Assembly: GCF_019977235.1 (NCBI RefSeq)
Contig: NZ_AP024646.1
Span: 4,030,001-4,094,000, forward strand
DNA: 64,000 bases
Direction: 5' to 3'
DNA from: Arthrobacter sp. StoSoilB5
GTDB lineage: Bacteria; Actinomycetota; Actinomycetes; Actinomycetales; Micrococcaceae
Shown: in pieces, positions 1 through 8,822 of the stretch
Layout: each line of letters begins with the position of its first letter
Numbering within the stretch: position 1 is the stretch's first letter
Position numbers and translations under genes: made by a program
Notes under the pieces: model-generated
The model's database searches: none
The model's input: the letters and a program-made list of their open reading frames with translations, nothing else
Told to the model about the DNA's origin: nothing

Positions 1-1542
1 CCGCAGGCGAAGCGCTCTGCGGTAGAACTCCAGCGTTGAGCCTTCCACGCCTTCCTGTTCTGAAACTGCGTAGCGTGCGAACCACTCCGGCTGGGGCAAG
101 TGTGCCCTATCTTGGCCGAAGCCAAAGGAAGGTCCGTCTGCAGTCCAAGGGAGCGGGACGCGGCAACCATCGCGGCCGATCTCGACTCCCGGGTTGCGGA
201 AGAAGGACGGGTCCTGACGCTCGGAGTCAGGAATTTCGGTCACTTCACGCAGGCCAAGCTCTTCTCCTTGGTACAGGTAGGCAGAGCCAGGAAGTGCGAG
301 CATCAGCAGCGTGGCAGCACGGGCACGACGCAAGCCGAGTTCGACGTCGAGCTCTTCCGCCGGAGCTCCGGCCAGAAGCCAGCCCTTGCCGTCCTGGCCC
401 TTGGGCTTGGTGGACGAGATGTCCTGGGCAGCATTGGTTCCCTGGGCCACTGAACCGCCCTTGGGCAAGCCGTAGCGTGTGGCGTGGCGGACGACGTCAT
501 GGTTGGAGAACACCCAGGTGGAGGAAGCCCCGGTTTCCTTGGCCGCGATCAGGTTTTCCGTGATGATCTTCCGGAAGGAAGGTGCATCGAAATCGGCCTG
601 CAGGAGGTCGAAGTTGAAAGCCTGGCCCAGTCCCTCAGGGCTCGCATAGCGGGCACGGCGGGACTCGTGGACCCAAGCCTCGGCCACGGCAGTCCGTGGC
701 GGGTTGTACTCGTTGAAAAGCTTCCGCCACTCGGCGTAAACCTCATGCACTTCGTCGCGGTCCCAAAACGGGTGTGATCCGTCCACGAAGCCATCTGTGC
801 CATGGGCCCGGGCTGCGAGATCGGCCTTCATCGGCATGGGCTCGGAGAGATCCTTGGCCATGCCGTGGGCGACGTCGATGCGGAAGCCATCCACGCCACG
901 GTCGGACCAGAAGCGCAGGGTCTTCAGGAAGTCCTCACGGACCTCCGGGTTGTCCCAGTTGAAGTCGGGCTGCTCCTTGGCAAAGATGTGCATGTACCAC
1001 TGGCCGGGAGTACCGTCCGGCTCTGTAATGCGCTCCCAGACCGGTCCGCCGAACACTGAGTCCCAGTCCGAGGGCGGGAGCTCGCCGTTTTCACCTTTGC
1101 CGTCCCGGAAGATGTAGCGTTCGCGCGCAGCGGAGCCCTTGGGTGATGCCAAAGCTTCCTTGAACCATTCGTGGCGGTCCGAGGAGTGGTTGGGCACGAT
1201 GTCGGCCACCAGCTTGATGCCCGCGGCGTGGAGGGCAGCAGCCATCTCATCGAAGTCTTCAAGCGTCCCCAGCTTGGGATCCACGTTGCGGTAGTCATCC
1301 ACGTCGTAGCCACCGTCAGCGAGTGCGGAGGGATAAAACGGACTCAGCCAGACGGCGTCGATCCCAAGTTCCTTCAAGTACGGGACCTTTGCCGTGATGC
1401 CCTGGATGTCGCCGATGCCGTCGCCGTTGGAATCAGCGAAGCTGCGGGGGTAGATCTGGTAAACGGCCGCCTGGCGCCACCAGTTCGGATCAGCCATGCG
1501 CTCTGCGTCGGTACGGGGTGCCTGAGTGGCGGAAGTGCTCAC
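1..1542 (-). CDS. GH13 alpha-glucosidase / oligo-1,6-glucosidase (3' end outside window)
   Basis: Hydrolyses alpha-glucosidic bonds of short oligosaccharides, probably in the cytoplasm because no signal peptide is visible. The GTG start at 1542 follows an AAGGAG ribosome site. 514 codons lie in the window and the frame is still open at base 1, so the C-terminus is missing. The N-terminus has the family opening WWRQAAVYQIYPRSF (about residues 21-35). Clan GH-H motifs are in order: DIVPNH near 114, nucleophile Asp223 in GFRIDVAHG, acid/base Glu288 in VAEAW and SNHD at 346-349. It lies downstream of, and co-directional with, a sugar ABC importer, suggesting it cleaves the imported sugar. Exact substrate (maltose, isomaltose, trehalose or sucrose type) cannot be read from sequence. 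Confidence 0.93.
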   Translation of the reverse strand, partial: MSTSATQAPRTDAERMADPNWWRQAAVYQIYPRSFADSNGDGIGDIQGITAKVPYLKELGIDAVWLSPFYPSALADGGYDVDDYRNVDPKLGTLEDFDEMAAALHAAGIKLVADIVPNHSSDRHEWFKEALASPKGSAARERYIFRDGKGENGELPPSDWDSVFGGPVWERITEPDGTPGQWYMHIFAKEQPDFNWDNPEVREDFLKTLRFWSDRGVDGFRIDVAHGMAKDLSEPMPMKADLAARAHGTDGFVDGSHPFWDRDEVHEVYAEWRKLFNEYNPPRTAVAEAWVHESRRARYASPEGLGQAFNFDLLQADFDAPSFRKIITENLIAAKETGASSTWVFSNHDVVRHATRYGLPKGGSVAQGTNAAQDISSTKPKGQDGKGWLLAGAPAEELDVELGLRRARAATLLMLALPGSAYLYQGEELGLREVTEIPDSERQDPSFFRNPGVEIGRDGCRVPLPWTADGPSFGFGQDRAHLPQPEWFARYAVSEQEGVEGSTLEFYRRALRLR

Positions 1543-1555
1543 GAAACTCCTTTGA

Positions 1556-1572
1556 TTTAGAATCTAAATTTA
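1556..1572 (-). promoter_or_regulatory. Operator-like palindrome before the GH13 gene
   Basis: TTTAGA-A-TCTAAA (1556-1568) is a perfect 6-bp inverted repeat, just upstream of the GH13 ribosome site. It overlaps TCTAAATTTATG (1563-1574), which recurs exactly at 4934-4945 in front of the ROK regulator gene. I infer a shared site for that regulator, giving the glucosidase its own promoter control inside the sugar gene cluster. Confidence 0.6.
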
Positions 1573-1618
1573 TGTCCCGAACCAGTATGAAACGCCGGGT
1601 GCGGAAGGTCAACAAGTG

Positions 1619-2530
1619 TCAGCCCTTAACGGCCCCTTGGGTAACGCCTGCCATGACCCACCTCTGGGTGAAGAGGTACGCGACGATTGCGGGCGCCATC
1701 GCCATCAGGTAGGACGCGAAGGACACGTGGTAGTTGTTGCTGAATTGGGTCTGAAACAGGTTTTGCCGTACTGGAAGGGTCTGCAGTGCCGGATCGGAGA
1801 TAATCAGCGACGGCATCATGAAGTCATTCCAGGCGTAAAGGAATGCAAAGATACCGACGGTCGCGCTCATCGGCGCCAGCAGTGGGAAGATCAGCTTCCA
1901 AAACGTCTGCCACGTTGTAGCGCCGTCGATCCTGGCGCTCTCTTCGAGTTCCATGGGAATCGAACGGAGGAATGCGGTGAAGAGCAGCACGCTGAAGCTC
2001 AGTTGGAACATTGTGGCCAGAAGAATGACGCCCAGCGGGTTGTCCAGCCCGAGGCGGCCCGTGAGCTGGATCTGCGGCAGGGCAACCACCGGGAACGGAA
2101 TGAACATCGCCCCAAGAAGGTAGAAGAACGAGTACCTGAACAGCCGGCGTTCCCAGTTGCGCACAATCGCGTACGAGGCGAAGGCGGCCAGGACGATGGT
2201 GGCAAGAACGGTCCCCGCGGTCACCAGCAATGACATCGCGGCGCCGACGGGAAAGTTTGTCAGAGTCCAGGCCTGGACGAACCCGTCGAGGCTGAATGGA
2301 GCGGGAAATGAGAAGGCATTGCCATCCACAGCCTGCCCCTGGGTCTTGAAAGCCATGGAGACCGTGACATAGAGAGGTAGGAGCACGGTAACCGTGCACA
2401 ATACCAGGATGGTGGTTCCGGACCAGTTGACCCGTTCCACCGCTGGAGAGGAACGACGTCGGCTGGTTGGGGCGGTGGCGGTTTCAACCTGGGAGGAGTC
2501 TTCGATTGCGAGGGTGGCTTGCTTGGTCAT
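1619..2530 (-). CDS. Sugar ABC transporter permease, MalG type
   Basis: One of two integral membrane subunits of a carbohydrate importer. The 303-residue protein has about six membrane helices, the first near residues 35-57. The cytoplasmic EAA loop that docks the ATPase is seen as ELEESARIDGATTWQTF, about residues 194-210. Its ATG at 2530 shares one base with the stop of the upstream permease gene (TGATG), so the two are translationally coupled. No ATP-binding subunit is encoded nearby; such importers often use a shared MsmK/MalK-type ATPase encoded elsewhere (family knowledge). Confidence 0.92.
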   Translation of the reverse strand: MTKQATLAIEDSSQVETATAPTSRRRSSPAVERVNWSGTTILVLCTVTVLLPLYVTVSMAFKTQGQAVDGNAFSFPAPFSLDGFVQAWTLTNFPVGAAMSLLVTAGTVLATIVLAAFASYAIVRNWERRLFRYSFFYLLGAMFIPFPVVALPQIQLTGRLGLDNPLGVILLATMFQLSFSVLLFTAFLRSIPMELEESARIDGATTWQTFWKLIFPLLAPMSATVGIFAFLYAWNDFMMPSLIISDPALQTLPVRQNLFQTQFSNNYHVSFASYLMAMAPAIVAYLFTQRWVMAGVTQGAVKG

Positions 2531-3474
2531 CAGAGTGCGTTCCGTCCGCGAGTCAGCGATAGCTGTAGGAGAGAGATAAGGATGGCGACCACGAAGAAGA
2601 TGGTCGCGTTGGCCATCTGGTAGGCGTAGTCGCCGCCGTTGAAGCCGGCGATAACAGTCATCGCGATGCTCCTGGTCGAGGTTCCCGGGCCACCGTTCGT
2701 CAGCCCGACGATGATGTCGTAAGCATTGAGGAAGCCCTTGAAACCGAGAATGATGTTGATGACCACATAGCCGGCAACCAGCGGAAGGGTGATCTTCAGC
2801 AGCTGCTGGAATTTGCTCGCGCCGTCAATTTCCGCGGCCTCATAGACATCCCCGGGCACGGCAACAAGGCCGGCAATGTAGATGAGCAGCGCCCCGGGCA
2901 CAGCCTGCCAGGCCGTGACAAGCACAATCGCAATCCAGGCGAGGTCTGGGTTGGCCAGGAGGCTGCTCTCCAGCCACGGGATCCCTGCCGCGGCACCAGC
3001 CGCCGGGAGGGAGTTCGAAAACAGGAAGTTGAAAACGTAGGCGATGATGATGCCGGAAACCACCATCGGGATGACGAAGATGGTCCGGAGTGCGGACTTC
3101 ATCCGGATGCGCGAGGTCAGGCCGACTGCAAGGAGGAAGGCGATTACATTCACCGCGATCACTGTGACGATGGAGAAACCGAAGGTGAACAGGTAACTCT
3201 GCAGGATAGCGGGGTCAGTGAAGATCGCGATGTAGTTGGTCAGGCCGGTGAACTCCCAGTCACCGATTCCGATGGAGTCCGTGAAGCTGAAGAAGATGCC
3301 AATGATGCCCGGTATCGTGATGGCCAGGGTGAACAGGATGAGGCTGGGCAGGAGGAAAAAGTAGAAGATCGGTTCCACCCGCCGCCTGCTGCCCTTCATT
3401 TCGCGGGTACGGCTTTGGCTGGCGGGGCTTTGGCTGGTAGGGCCGGATGTGGTTGAGGTGCTAATGCTGGACAT
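2530..3474 (-). CDS. Sugar ABC transporter permease, MalF/UgpA type
   Basis: The second membrane subunit of the importer, 314 residues, pairing with the MalG-type protein encoded immediately downstream. A Ser/Thr-rich cytoplasmic N-terminus of about 35 residues precedes the first helix (FYFFLLPSLILFTLA). The EAA loop appears as DVYEAAEIDGASKFQQL near residues 215-231. Length and six-helix pattern match the binding-protein-dependent permease family. It sits 24 bp after the binding-protein gene, so the three importer genes form one operon. Confidence 0.92.
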   Translation of the reverse strand: MSSISTSTTSGPTSQSPASQSRTREMKGSRRRVEPIFYFFLLPSLILFTLAITIPGIIGIFFSFTDSIGIGDWEFTGLTNYIAIFTDPAILQSYLFTFGFSIVTVIAVNVIAFLLAVGLTSRIRMKSALRTIFVIPMVVSGIIIAYVFNFLFSNSLPAAGAAAGIPWLESSLLANPDLAWIAIVLVTAWQAVPGALLIYIAGLVAVPGDVYEAAEIDGASKFQQLLKITLPLVAGYVVINIILGFKGFLNAYDIIVGLTNGGPGTSTRSIAMTVIAGFNGGDYAYQMANATIFFVVAILISLLQLSLTRGRNAL

Positions 3475-3498
3475 GTATCTGACTTCCTATGTTCTGCA

Positions 3499-4773
3499 CT
3501 ACTGGCGGAACGCCAGGCGCGCCCAGTCTGCGTCGAGTGTGCGGAGGGTGGATGCAGGGGACGCGCCGAACACGATTGCCTGCGTGTAGTTCATGATCGG
3601 GATGGTGCGCGGAACCAGCACCGATGGGCCCTGATAAACCTGCGAATTCTCGTAGTACTCCACCATTCCCTCTATCCGGGGGTCCGGGACATTTGCAGAG
3701 TCCTTGGTGGGTGTGAAGCCCAACTGTGATTTGTTGTAGGCATCGATCACCTCCGGCCGGTACAGGTACTCCAGGAAGTTACGCGCAGCGTCCTTGTGCT
3801 TGGACGCCTCCGGAATCCAGGCCGCCAGGTCCACATTCACGCGGACGCGCAAGTCCTTGGGGTCCTCGGTCATAGGGAGCGGAAAGGTCCCGAGTTTGAG
3901 GTCCGGCGCGGTCTTGGCGATCTCGCTGAAGGCCCAGGGTCCCTGCATGTACATTGCGGCCTTGCCTTGTGAGAACGCGAGGTTACCGTCACCGTAGGCC
4001 CGGCTTGCAGCATCCTTGTTGACGTAGCTCTTTGCGAGCGTCAGCATCTTCTCGACCGGCTGGTTGAAGTCCTTCTGGAATGACACGGAGGACTGCGGCC
4101 CAACTTCCGTGCCTTCGGCAGCAAGCTTCTTGAAGAAGTCAATGGTGTCCACCTGACCACCTACCGAGTAGTCAAACCACCCTTGGGCGATGGTCCAGTC
4201 ATCCTTCCATGTGGCATAGAAGGGCGTCACGCCAGCGGCTTTCAGCGCCTCGCACGCCGCGATCATCTCACTCCACGTCTTCGGCACAGCTATGTTGTGC
4301 GCAGCGAAGATTTCCTTGTTGTAGATCACGGAGGATGCCATGACCGAGTACGGCAGGGCACTGGTCCGACCCGGATATGAACCGTACTGGTCCATGAGCG
4401 GTTGAAGGTCCTCCCGGATGTGGGATGCGGCCTCGGTACCGGACAGGTCGCTCAACGCTCCGCGCTGGACAAAGCGGGAAGTCTCCATGTTGTAGTTTGC
4501 AAGCGCGATGTCCGGTGGATTGCCGCGGACGAAACTTGCCGACACGACGTCGACGCCCGATGTGTCCAGTACTACCTCGGCTTCGTTCTGGGAAGCGTTG
4601 TAGTCGGCAACGAGTTTGGTCATGAAGCCGATGGCCTCCCGCTTGCTGAAGGTGAAGCGGATGGTCTCTTTCCCAGGGTCCCCGGTGCAGCCCGAGAGGA
4701 GGCCGGCCAGCAGGGCCAGCCCCAGGCCCATCGCTGCCATGCGTTTCTTGCGCGTAGCTTTCACAGACTCCAT
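3499..4773 (-). CDS. Extracellular sugar-binding lipoprotein of ABC importer (family 1 type)
   Basis: Captures the sugar outside the cell and delivers it to the two permeases. I chose the ATG at 4773 because GAAAGGA lies just upstream and because it gives a compact lipoprotein signal: basic residues 5-11, a hydrophobic core, then lipobox LLSGC with Cys29. The frame extends 22 codons further upstream without a better ribosome site. The mature protein (424 residues in all) has the size and features of family 1 binding proteins, including a conserved AMYMQGPWAF-type stretch. It is first in the operon, with the divergent ROK gene opposite. Confidence 0.9.
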   Translation of the reverse strand: MESVKATRKKRMAAMGLGLALLAGLLSGCTGDPGKETIRFTFSKREAIGFMTKLVADYNASQNEAEVVLDTSGVDVVSASFVRGNPPDIALANYNMETSRFVQRGALSDLSGTEAASHIREDLQPLMDQYGSYPGRTSALPYSVMASSVIYNKEIFAAHNIAVPKTWSEMIAACEALKAAGVTPFYATWKDDWTIAQGWFDYSVGGQVDTIDFFKKLAAEGTEVGPQSSVSFQKDFNQPVEKMLTLAKSYVNKDAASRAYGDGNLAFSQGKAAMYMQGPWAFSEIAKTAPDLKLGTFPLPMTEDPKDLRVRVNVDLAAWIPEASKHKDAARNFLEYLYRPEVIDAYNKSQLGFTPTKDSANVPDPRIEGMVEYYENSQVYQGPSVLVPRTIPIMNYTQAIVFGASPASTLRTLDADWARLAFRQ

Positions 4774-4846
4774 AGTCCTTTCGTCGTGCGGATTCCCAGT
4801 GGCCGCTATGCCGCGGGGAAGTGGTCGCGTCAAGCTCAACCCGAAG

Positions 4847-4869
4847 TTTAGATAGGGGGTAAATTTATG
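4847..4869. promoter_or_regulatory. Candidate regulator half-sites before the sugar operon
   Basis: TTTAGAT at 4847-4853 and TAAATTTATG at 4860-4869 flank a short GC tract about 75-95 bp upstream of the binding-protein start. The second element repeats the TAAATTTATG core of the palindrome at 4934-4958, without its leading TC. It probably forms part of the control region of the sugar operon. The assignment is inferred from sequence repetition only. Confidence 0.45.
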
Positions 4870-4933
4870 ACCTATCGCTAGTATTTAGTGAGCAGCGCCA
4901 CATGGTCAAGCTTTTGGTGGAAATGCGTCGTCA

Positions 4934-4958
4934 TCTAAATTTATGCACTAAATTTAGA
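4934..4958. promoter_or_regulatory. Palindromic operator in front of the ROK regulator gene
   Basis: TCTAAATTTA (4934-4943), 5-bp spacer TGCAC, then its exact reverse complement TAAATTTAGA (4949-4958). This perfect 10-bp AT-rich inverted repeat stands out in high-GC DNA. It ends about 42 bp before the ROK start at 5001 and lies between divergent promoters, the usual place for autoregulation and operon control by a NagC/XylR-like repressor. Confidence 0.7.
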
Positions 4959-5000
4959 GAGATCGCTCTATCACCGGAAGGGCGGCTGGGAGGAGCATCA

Positions 5001-6224
5001 ATGGTGATCGGGACTGCGCCGTCAACACAGCTGGTACGCAGGGTCAACGCCGGCGCGATGCTGAAGGCAATGCGTGGTGCGGGGGTAGTCACAGGCACGG
5101 AACTGATGGCTTCCACCGGACTCTCACGCGCCACCGTCATTTCGATCTGCGACGAACTTGTCCGGCTCGGATGGCTGCAGGAACTGGAAAACCAGCGAGG
5201 TGCCGGAGACTACGTCAAAGGCAGGCCGGCACGCCGCTTTATCTTCGACGACAGCGCGGCCAGCGTGCTCGGAATCGACATCGGCGCCAACAAGATCACC
5301 ACGATTGTGGCTGACATGGCCGGAAAACCTTTGTCCCAGGTGACGATGCCCTTCCGCGCTTACAACGTACCTGCCGATGAGCGCGCCGATGTGCTGGACC
5401 GGATCGCGGCGGATGCCCTGGAAAAAGCCGGCGTAACCGCTGACTCTGTTCTTGCTGTTTCTGTTGGTGTTGCCGCTCCCGTCAGCCGCGACGGAGAGGT
5501 GCTCACGGCCCAGGAATTCTGGAAGTCATTTGATGTCCGCCGGATTGTGTCCGAGCGGCATGGTTGGCAGGTACTCCTCGAAAACGACGCCAACCTTGCA
5601 GCCCTCGCAGAAAGGTGGCAGGGCACGGCGCAAGGAGTCGACAACCTGGTGGTCATGCTCGCCGGAGACCGCCTGGGATCGGGCATCCTCGAGTCGGGCC
5701 GATTGCTCCATGGGCAAGTTGGTGGCTTTGGCGAACTGGGATACCTCGACAACGTGGACGGCGTAGGCGACACCTACGGCATCGCCCACTACGCTGCGCT
5801 GTGGGGGCGGGAAGCCCTTGCCGATGACTCCGGCACGACCCTGCGGTTGCTCTGTGGCGGCGATCCTGCGGCCCTGACGGCAGAGATGGTTTTCAAGGCA
5901 GCCGCGGACGGTGACCGCGCCGCCCGTATCGCCCTTGATCGTGTGGCGCACCGCATGGCCCGCGTCATCGGCTCCATCAGCACATTGGTCAACCCTGAGC
6001 TTGTGGTTATTGCCGGCGGCGTCGCAGCGTCAGTCCACGCCTTGCTCCCGGACATCGGGAAGCAGTTGCCGGACTTCACCTTCACTCCCCCGCGCCTGGC
6101 AACATCCATTCTGGGCGACGGCATTGTGTCCCTCGGCGCGATCCGCCATGCCTTGGACTATGTCGAAGAGCATGCACTGGACCTTTACCCCGCATCACTG
6201 CCGAAACACGCGGACGCTTCCTGA
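5001..6224 (+). CDS. ROK-family transcriptional regulator (NagC/XylR type)
   Basis: DNA-binding sugar sensor, probably repressing the divergent sugar uptake operon. I chose the ATG at 5001, which has GGGAGGAG in front. A longer frame from 4902 would run through the operator and lacks a ribosome site. The 407-residue protein has a winged helix-turn-helix near residues 31-60 (GTELMASTGLSRATV). The sugar-kinase-like ROK domain follows, with the ATP-site-like GIDIGANK near 91-98 and LENDANLA around 193-200. The usual zinc cysteine cluster of ROK proteins is not visible, as in some ROK repressors. Confidence 0.9.
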   Translation: MVIGTAPSTQLVRRVNAGAMLKAMRGAGVVTGTELMASTGLSRATVISICDELVRLGWLQELENQRGAGDYVKGRPARRFIFDDSAASVLGIDIGANKITTIVADMAGKPLSQVTMPFRAYNVPADERADVLDRIAADALEKAGVTADSVLAVSVGVAAPVSRDGEVLTAQEFWKSFDVRRIVSERHGWQVLLENDANLAALAERWQGTAQGVDNLVVMLAGDRLGSGILESGRLLHGQVGGFGELGYLDNVDGVGDTYGIAHYAALWGREALADDSGTTLRLLCGGDPAALTAEMVFKAAADGDRAARIALDRVAHRMARVIGSISTLVNPELVVIAGGVAASVHALLPDIGKQLPDFTFTPPRLATSILGDGIVSLGAIRHALDYVEEHALDLYPASLPKHADAS

Positions 6225-6240
6225 CCCTTCCAGGTTCTTT

Positions 6241-6268
6241 GCTGCCACCCGGCTGCCACCTGGCTGCC
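6241..6268. repeat. 11-bp tandem duplication between two convergent stop codons
   Basis: GCTGCCACCCG (6241-6251) and GCTGCCACCTG (6252-6262) match at 10 of 11 bases, and a third partial GCTGCC follows. The array fills most of the gap between the ROK stop (6224) and the antiporter stop (6276). It is one of several such arrays at gene ends in this window. Confidence 0.6.
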
Positions 6269-6275
6269 GGAATCG

Positions 6276-7847
6276 CTACTCCGGCATGGACATGGTGCGC
6301 AGGTCCAGCTGCCTGAGAACGCGGTCCGCCACCTCAGGATCGGTACCCGGCTCATTGCGTGCGTCCACCACTTCCTGGCGGGCGGCATCCAGCGCGATCG
6401 TCTGCACGGCGATGGCTAGTTCACGCCCTCGTTTGCGTTTCTCCGCGGCCGACTCGTTCCGCAACGTCCCATCCAGCAGCTCGGCATGGAGGCGGCGCAT
6501 CTTTTCCTTGACCAGTGCCACCTTGTCCGCAGGGAGCTCCTTCATGAGCTCGTGGTCCTTCAGCGCCGCTACCGCTGCCGACTGGGCACGTTTGGCCAGC
6601 ACGCGGGCAGCGTCCTTTTCATGTGAACCGTCCTCCATGGCGTTGAGGACCCGCATCAGCCACGGAAGCGTCAGGCCAGGCAGTACCAAGGTGGCCAGAA
6701 GCACGGCGCAGGCGGTGACCAGGATTTCGTGGCGCGCCGGGAAGTCGCTGCCATCAGGCAGTGTCAGCGGGAGCGCCAAGGCGAGGGCCAGTGTTGCCAG
6801 GCCACGCATTCCACACCACGTCAGGATGAGTACTTCTTTGGGTGAGGTTGGCTGCAGGAGATTCCGCCGCCGATGGGCGGTCAGCGCAAGCAGTCCGAGC
6901 CATAGGTAGCGAACGGCGAACACCAGGATGCAGATCACCACAGCCGCGCCGATCATCCCGAAAATGGCCGTCCCCTCGTCACGGATAACGTGCCTGATTT
7001 CCAAGCCCACCAGGCCGAAGGCCAGGCCGGTTGCCAGCAGCTCCACCACATCCCAGAAGGCTGTCCGCGTAATGCGCTCGGCAGCGTCCTGCGGCCGTGC
7101 GTGGCGTTGCAGTTCCAGGGCAGTCACGACGACGGCCACCACACCTGAAGCGTGCAACTCTTCCGCCAGAATGTATGCCGCGAAGGGAACCACTAGCGTG
7201 ACTGCGCTGCGGGCAACCATGGATGTCACAAGCTTGGAGATGAACTTGGTCAGCCAGCCCATGGCGATGCCGATGACCACCGCCAAAGCAGCACCCACCA
7301 CAAATTGCAGGATGACATTGGGCCCCACTTCGCTACCAGACACCGTGGCGGCGACCGCTGCCTGGAAAATCACGATAGCGGCGGCATCATTGAAAAGGCC
7401 CTCGCTCTGCAGAACGGTGATGAGCCGTCGGGGCATATGCACGCGGCCAGCTACTGACTCCACTGCGACCGGATCCGGCGGCGCCACCATGGCTCCCAAT
7501 GCAATCGCCGCCGGTATGCCAATGCCAGGAATCATGAGCCATGCAGCACCAGCCACCACTACGGTGGAAACCACCACCAAGGCGACAGCCATCAGCAGCA
7601 ACGTCCGCCAACGCACCCGGAAAACGGCCCAGGAACTCTTCTGCGCGGTGGCAAAAAGCAGCGGCGGGAGGAAGATCGGCAGGATCAACTCCGGCGTAAT
7701 CTCCAACTCAGGGAAGCCCGGAATGAACGTCAGCGCAACAGCCAGAAGCAGCATCAGGACCGGGTACGGAAGCCGAAGCCTGTCCCCCAAGCCCACAGCC
7801 AGCACCGTCGCAAGCAGCAATCCGACAATGAGTGCCAGCTGATCCAT
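6276..7847 (-). CDS. Na+/H+ antiporter, CPA1 (NhaP/NhaK) family
   Basis: Exchanges cytoplasmic Na+ or K+ for protons at the membrane for pH and salt homeostasis. I start it at the ATG at 7847, with GCAGGAAT upstream; the frame can be extended to a GTG at 7880 but no ribosome site precedes it. The 523 residues give about 12 membrane helices. The CPA1 motifs GAMVAPPDPVAV and EGLFNDA are present, the latter carrying the conserved Asn-Asp pair used in ion binding. A hydrophilic tail of about 130 residues follows the last helix. It appears to be a single-gene unit. Confidence 0.9.
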   Translation of the reverse strand: MDQLALIVGLLLATVLAVGLGDRLRLPYPVLMLLLAVALTFIPGFPELEITPELILPIFLPPLLFATAQKSSWAVFRVRWRTLLLMAVALVVVSTVVVAGAAWLMIPGIGIPAAIALGAMVAPPDPVAVESVAGRVHMPRRLITVLQSEGLFNDAAAIVIFQAAVAATVSGSEVGPNVILQFVVGAALAVVIGIAMGWLTKFISKLVTSMVARSAVTLVVPFAAYILAEELHASGVVAVVVTALELQRHARPQDAAERITRTAFWDVVELLATGLAFGLVGLEIRHVIRDEGTAIFGMIGAAVVICILVFAVRYLWLGLLALTAHRRRNLLQPTSPKEVLILTWCGMRGLATLALALALPLTLPDGSDFPARHEILVTACAVLLATLVLPGLTLPWLMRVLNAMEDGSHEKDAARVLAKRAQSAAVAALKDHELMKELPADKVALVKEKMRRLHAELLDGTLRNESAAEKRKRGRELAIAVQTIALDAARQEVVDARNEPGTDPEVADRVLRQLDLRTMSMPE

Positions 7848-7945
7848 ATTCCTGCTTCCCCAGAAGTTGTACGTGCCCACCGCAGACGTGGCCCGCAGAA
7901 GCTACCTACCAACATATCCCGGGGTCCATGGATCCCCTGCCAGCT

Positions 7946-8602
7946 TCATTCCGCCGTCAGTGCATCCACCACGTCGACTGATCCGTCCTTGAACGTGATG
8001 GTCCGGTGGATGGTGCCAGGAAGTTCCAGAACTGCAGCCGCCACCAGGGCAACGTTCGCACGGGAAGTCTGCGTACCATTGCCCGGGTTTGCTGGATTGA
8101 CATCGATCATCCCGGAGGCGGGCTCCTCCGTCAGGGTTCCCGGTCCCAGCACGGTCCAGTCCAGTCCAGTGCTCCGCAGGTAGTCATCAGCCACGGCCTT
8201 GGACTCCGCGTAGGGGAAGAAGGGGTGGTCCTCGGAAACGCCGTGATCCTTTGAACTGCCGATGTAGGACACCATCACATAGCGCTTAATGCCGGCCTCT
8301 TGGGCTGCGTCCATGGATCGGATAGCGGCGTCCCGGTCCACTGCATACGTCCTGGCCGGGTTGCCGCCACCGGCTCCTGCTGACCAGACCACGGCGTGAT
8401 GGCCCTGTAGCGCCTGGGCGAGTTCCGCCGTCGTCGAGTTTTCCACGTCCAGGACCTGCGCAGCAGCGCCCGTCTCCGTGACGTCTGCCACATGGTTGGG
8501 ATTTCGAATGAAAGACGTGACGTCGTGACCTTCGCCACTAAGAATGCGGGACAAATGCAGGGCCACTTTGCCGTGGCCGCCAATGATTGCGATTCGGCTC
8601 AT
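7946..8602 (-). CDS. NAD(P)-binding oxidoreductase-like protein, atypical SDR (NmrA/YwnB type)
   Basis: A 218-residue Rossmann-fold protein. The dinucleotide loop is at the very N-terminus as IIGGHGKVA (residues 5-13). The region AVVWSAGAGG and the later YAESKAVADDYL segment, with its Tyr and Lys, resemble atypical short-chain dehydrogenases. Start chosen at 8602 because it places the strand-loop-helix right after Met; the frame opens 18 bases earlier. Substrate unknown. It lies alone between the antiporter and the tRNA genes. Confidence 0.85.
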   Translation of the reverse strand: MSRIAIIGGHGKVALHLSRILSGEGHDVTSFIRNPNHVADVTETGAAAQVLDVENSTTAELAQALQGHHAVVWSAGAGGGNPARTYAVDRDAAIRSMDAAQEAGIKRYVMVSYIGSSKDHGVSEDHPFFPYAESKAVADDYLRSTGLDWTVLGPGTLTEEPASGMIDVNPANPGNGTQTSRANVALVAAAVLELPGTIHRTITFKDGSVDVVDALTAE

Positions 8603-8651
8603 GCACCCATTCTGTCCCACATGGGAAGTTGGCGCGGGCGGGGAAATGAAG

Positions 8652-8680
8652 AGGCCCCGCAGGTGATACCTGCGGGGCCT
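8652..8680 (-). terminator. Terminator after tRNA-Met
   Basis: AGGCCCCGCAGG (8652-8663) and CCTGCGGGGCCT (8669-8680) form a perfect 12-bp stem with a 5-base loop. On the minus strand a T-rich TCTTCATTT follows. It lies 8 bp beyond the tRNA-Met 3' end. Confidence 0.85.
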
Positions 8681-8687
8681 TGCTCTG

Positions 8688-8761
8688 TAGCGGTGGGGAG
8701 GCTCGATCTCCCGACCTCACGATTATGAGTCGTGCGCTCTAACCAACTGAGCTACACCGCC
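8688..8761 (-). tRNA. tRNA-Met (CAT anticodon)
   Basis: A 74-nt cloverleaf read on the minus strand. The acceptor GGCGGTG pairs with CACCGCT (G-U at the outer pair). The D arm carries AGCTCAGTTGGTTAGAGC, the anticodon loop is CTCATAA with anticodon CAT, and the T arm holds GATCGAGCC. CCA is not encoded. The GGCGG...CCGCTA acceptor pattern suggests an elongator tRNA-Met, not the initiator. Confidence 0.95.
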
Positions 8762-8770
8762 ACGAATGAG

Positions 8771-8811
8771 AAAAACCTGTGTCAAGCCGGTCAAAACCGC
8801 CTTGACACAGG
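8771..8811 (-). terminator. Terminator after tRNA-Thr
   Basis: Stem CCTGTGTCAAG (8776-8786) with CTTGACACAGG (8801-8811), plus an inner CGG/CCG pair. On the minus strand five T residues follow (8775-8771). A further outer pairing GAATGAG/CTCATTC (8764-8770 with 8814-8820) brackets the whole hairpin. It separates the tRNA-Thr and tRNA-Met transcripts. Confidence 0.85.
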
Positions 8812-8822
8812 CCCTCATTCAG

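Noticed and set aside
4902..5000. N-terminal extension of the ROK regulator from an ATG at 4902
   Set aside because: It would translate through the perfect palindrome and has no ribosome site. The ATG at 5001 has GGGAGGAG.
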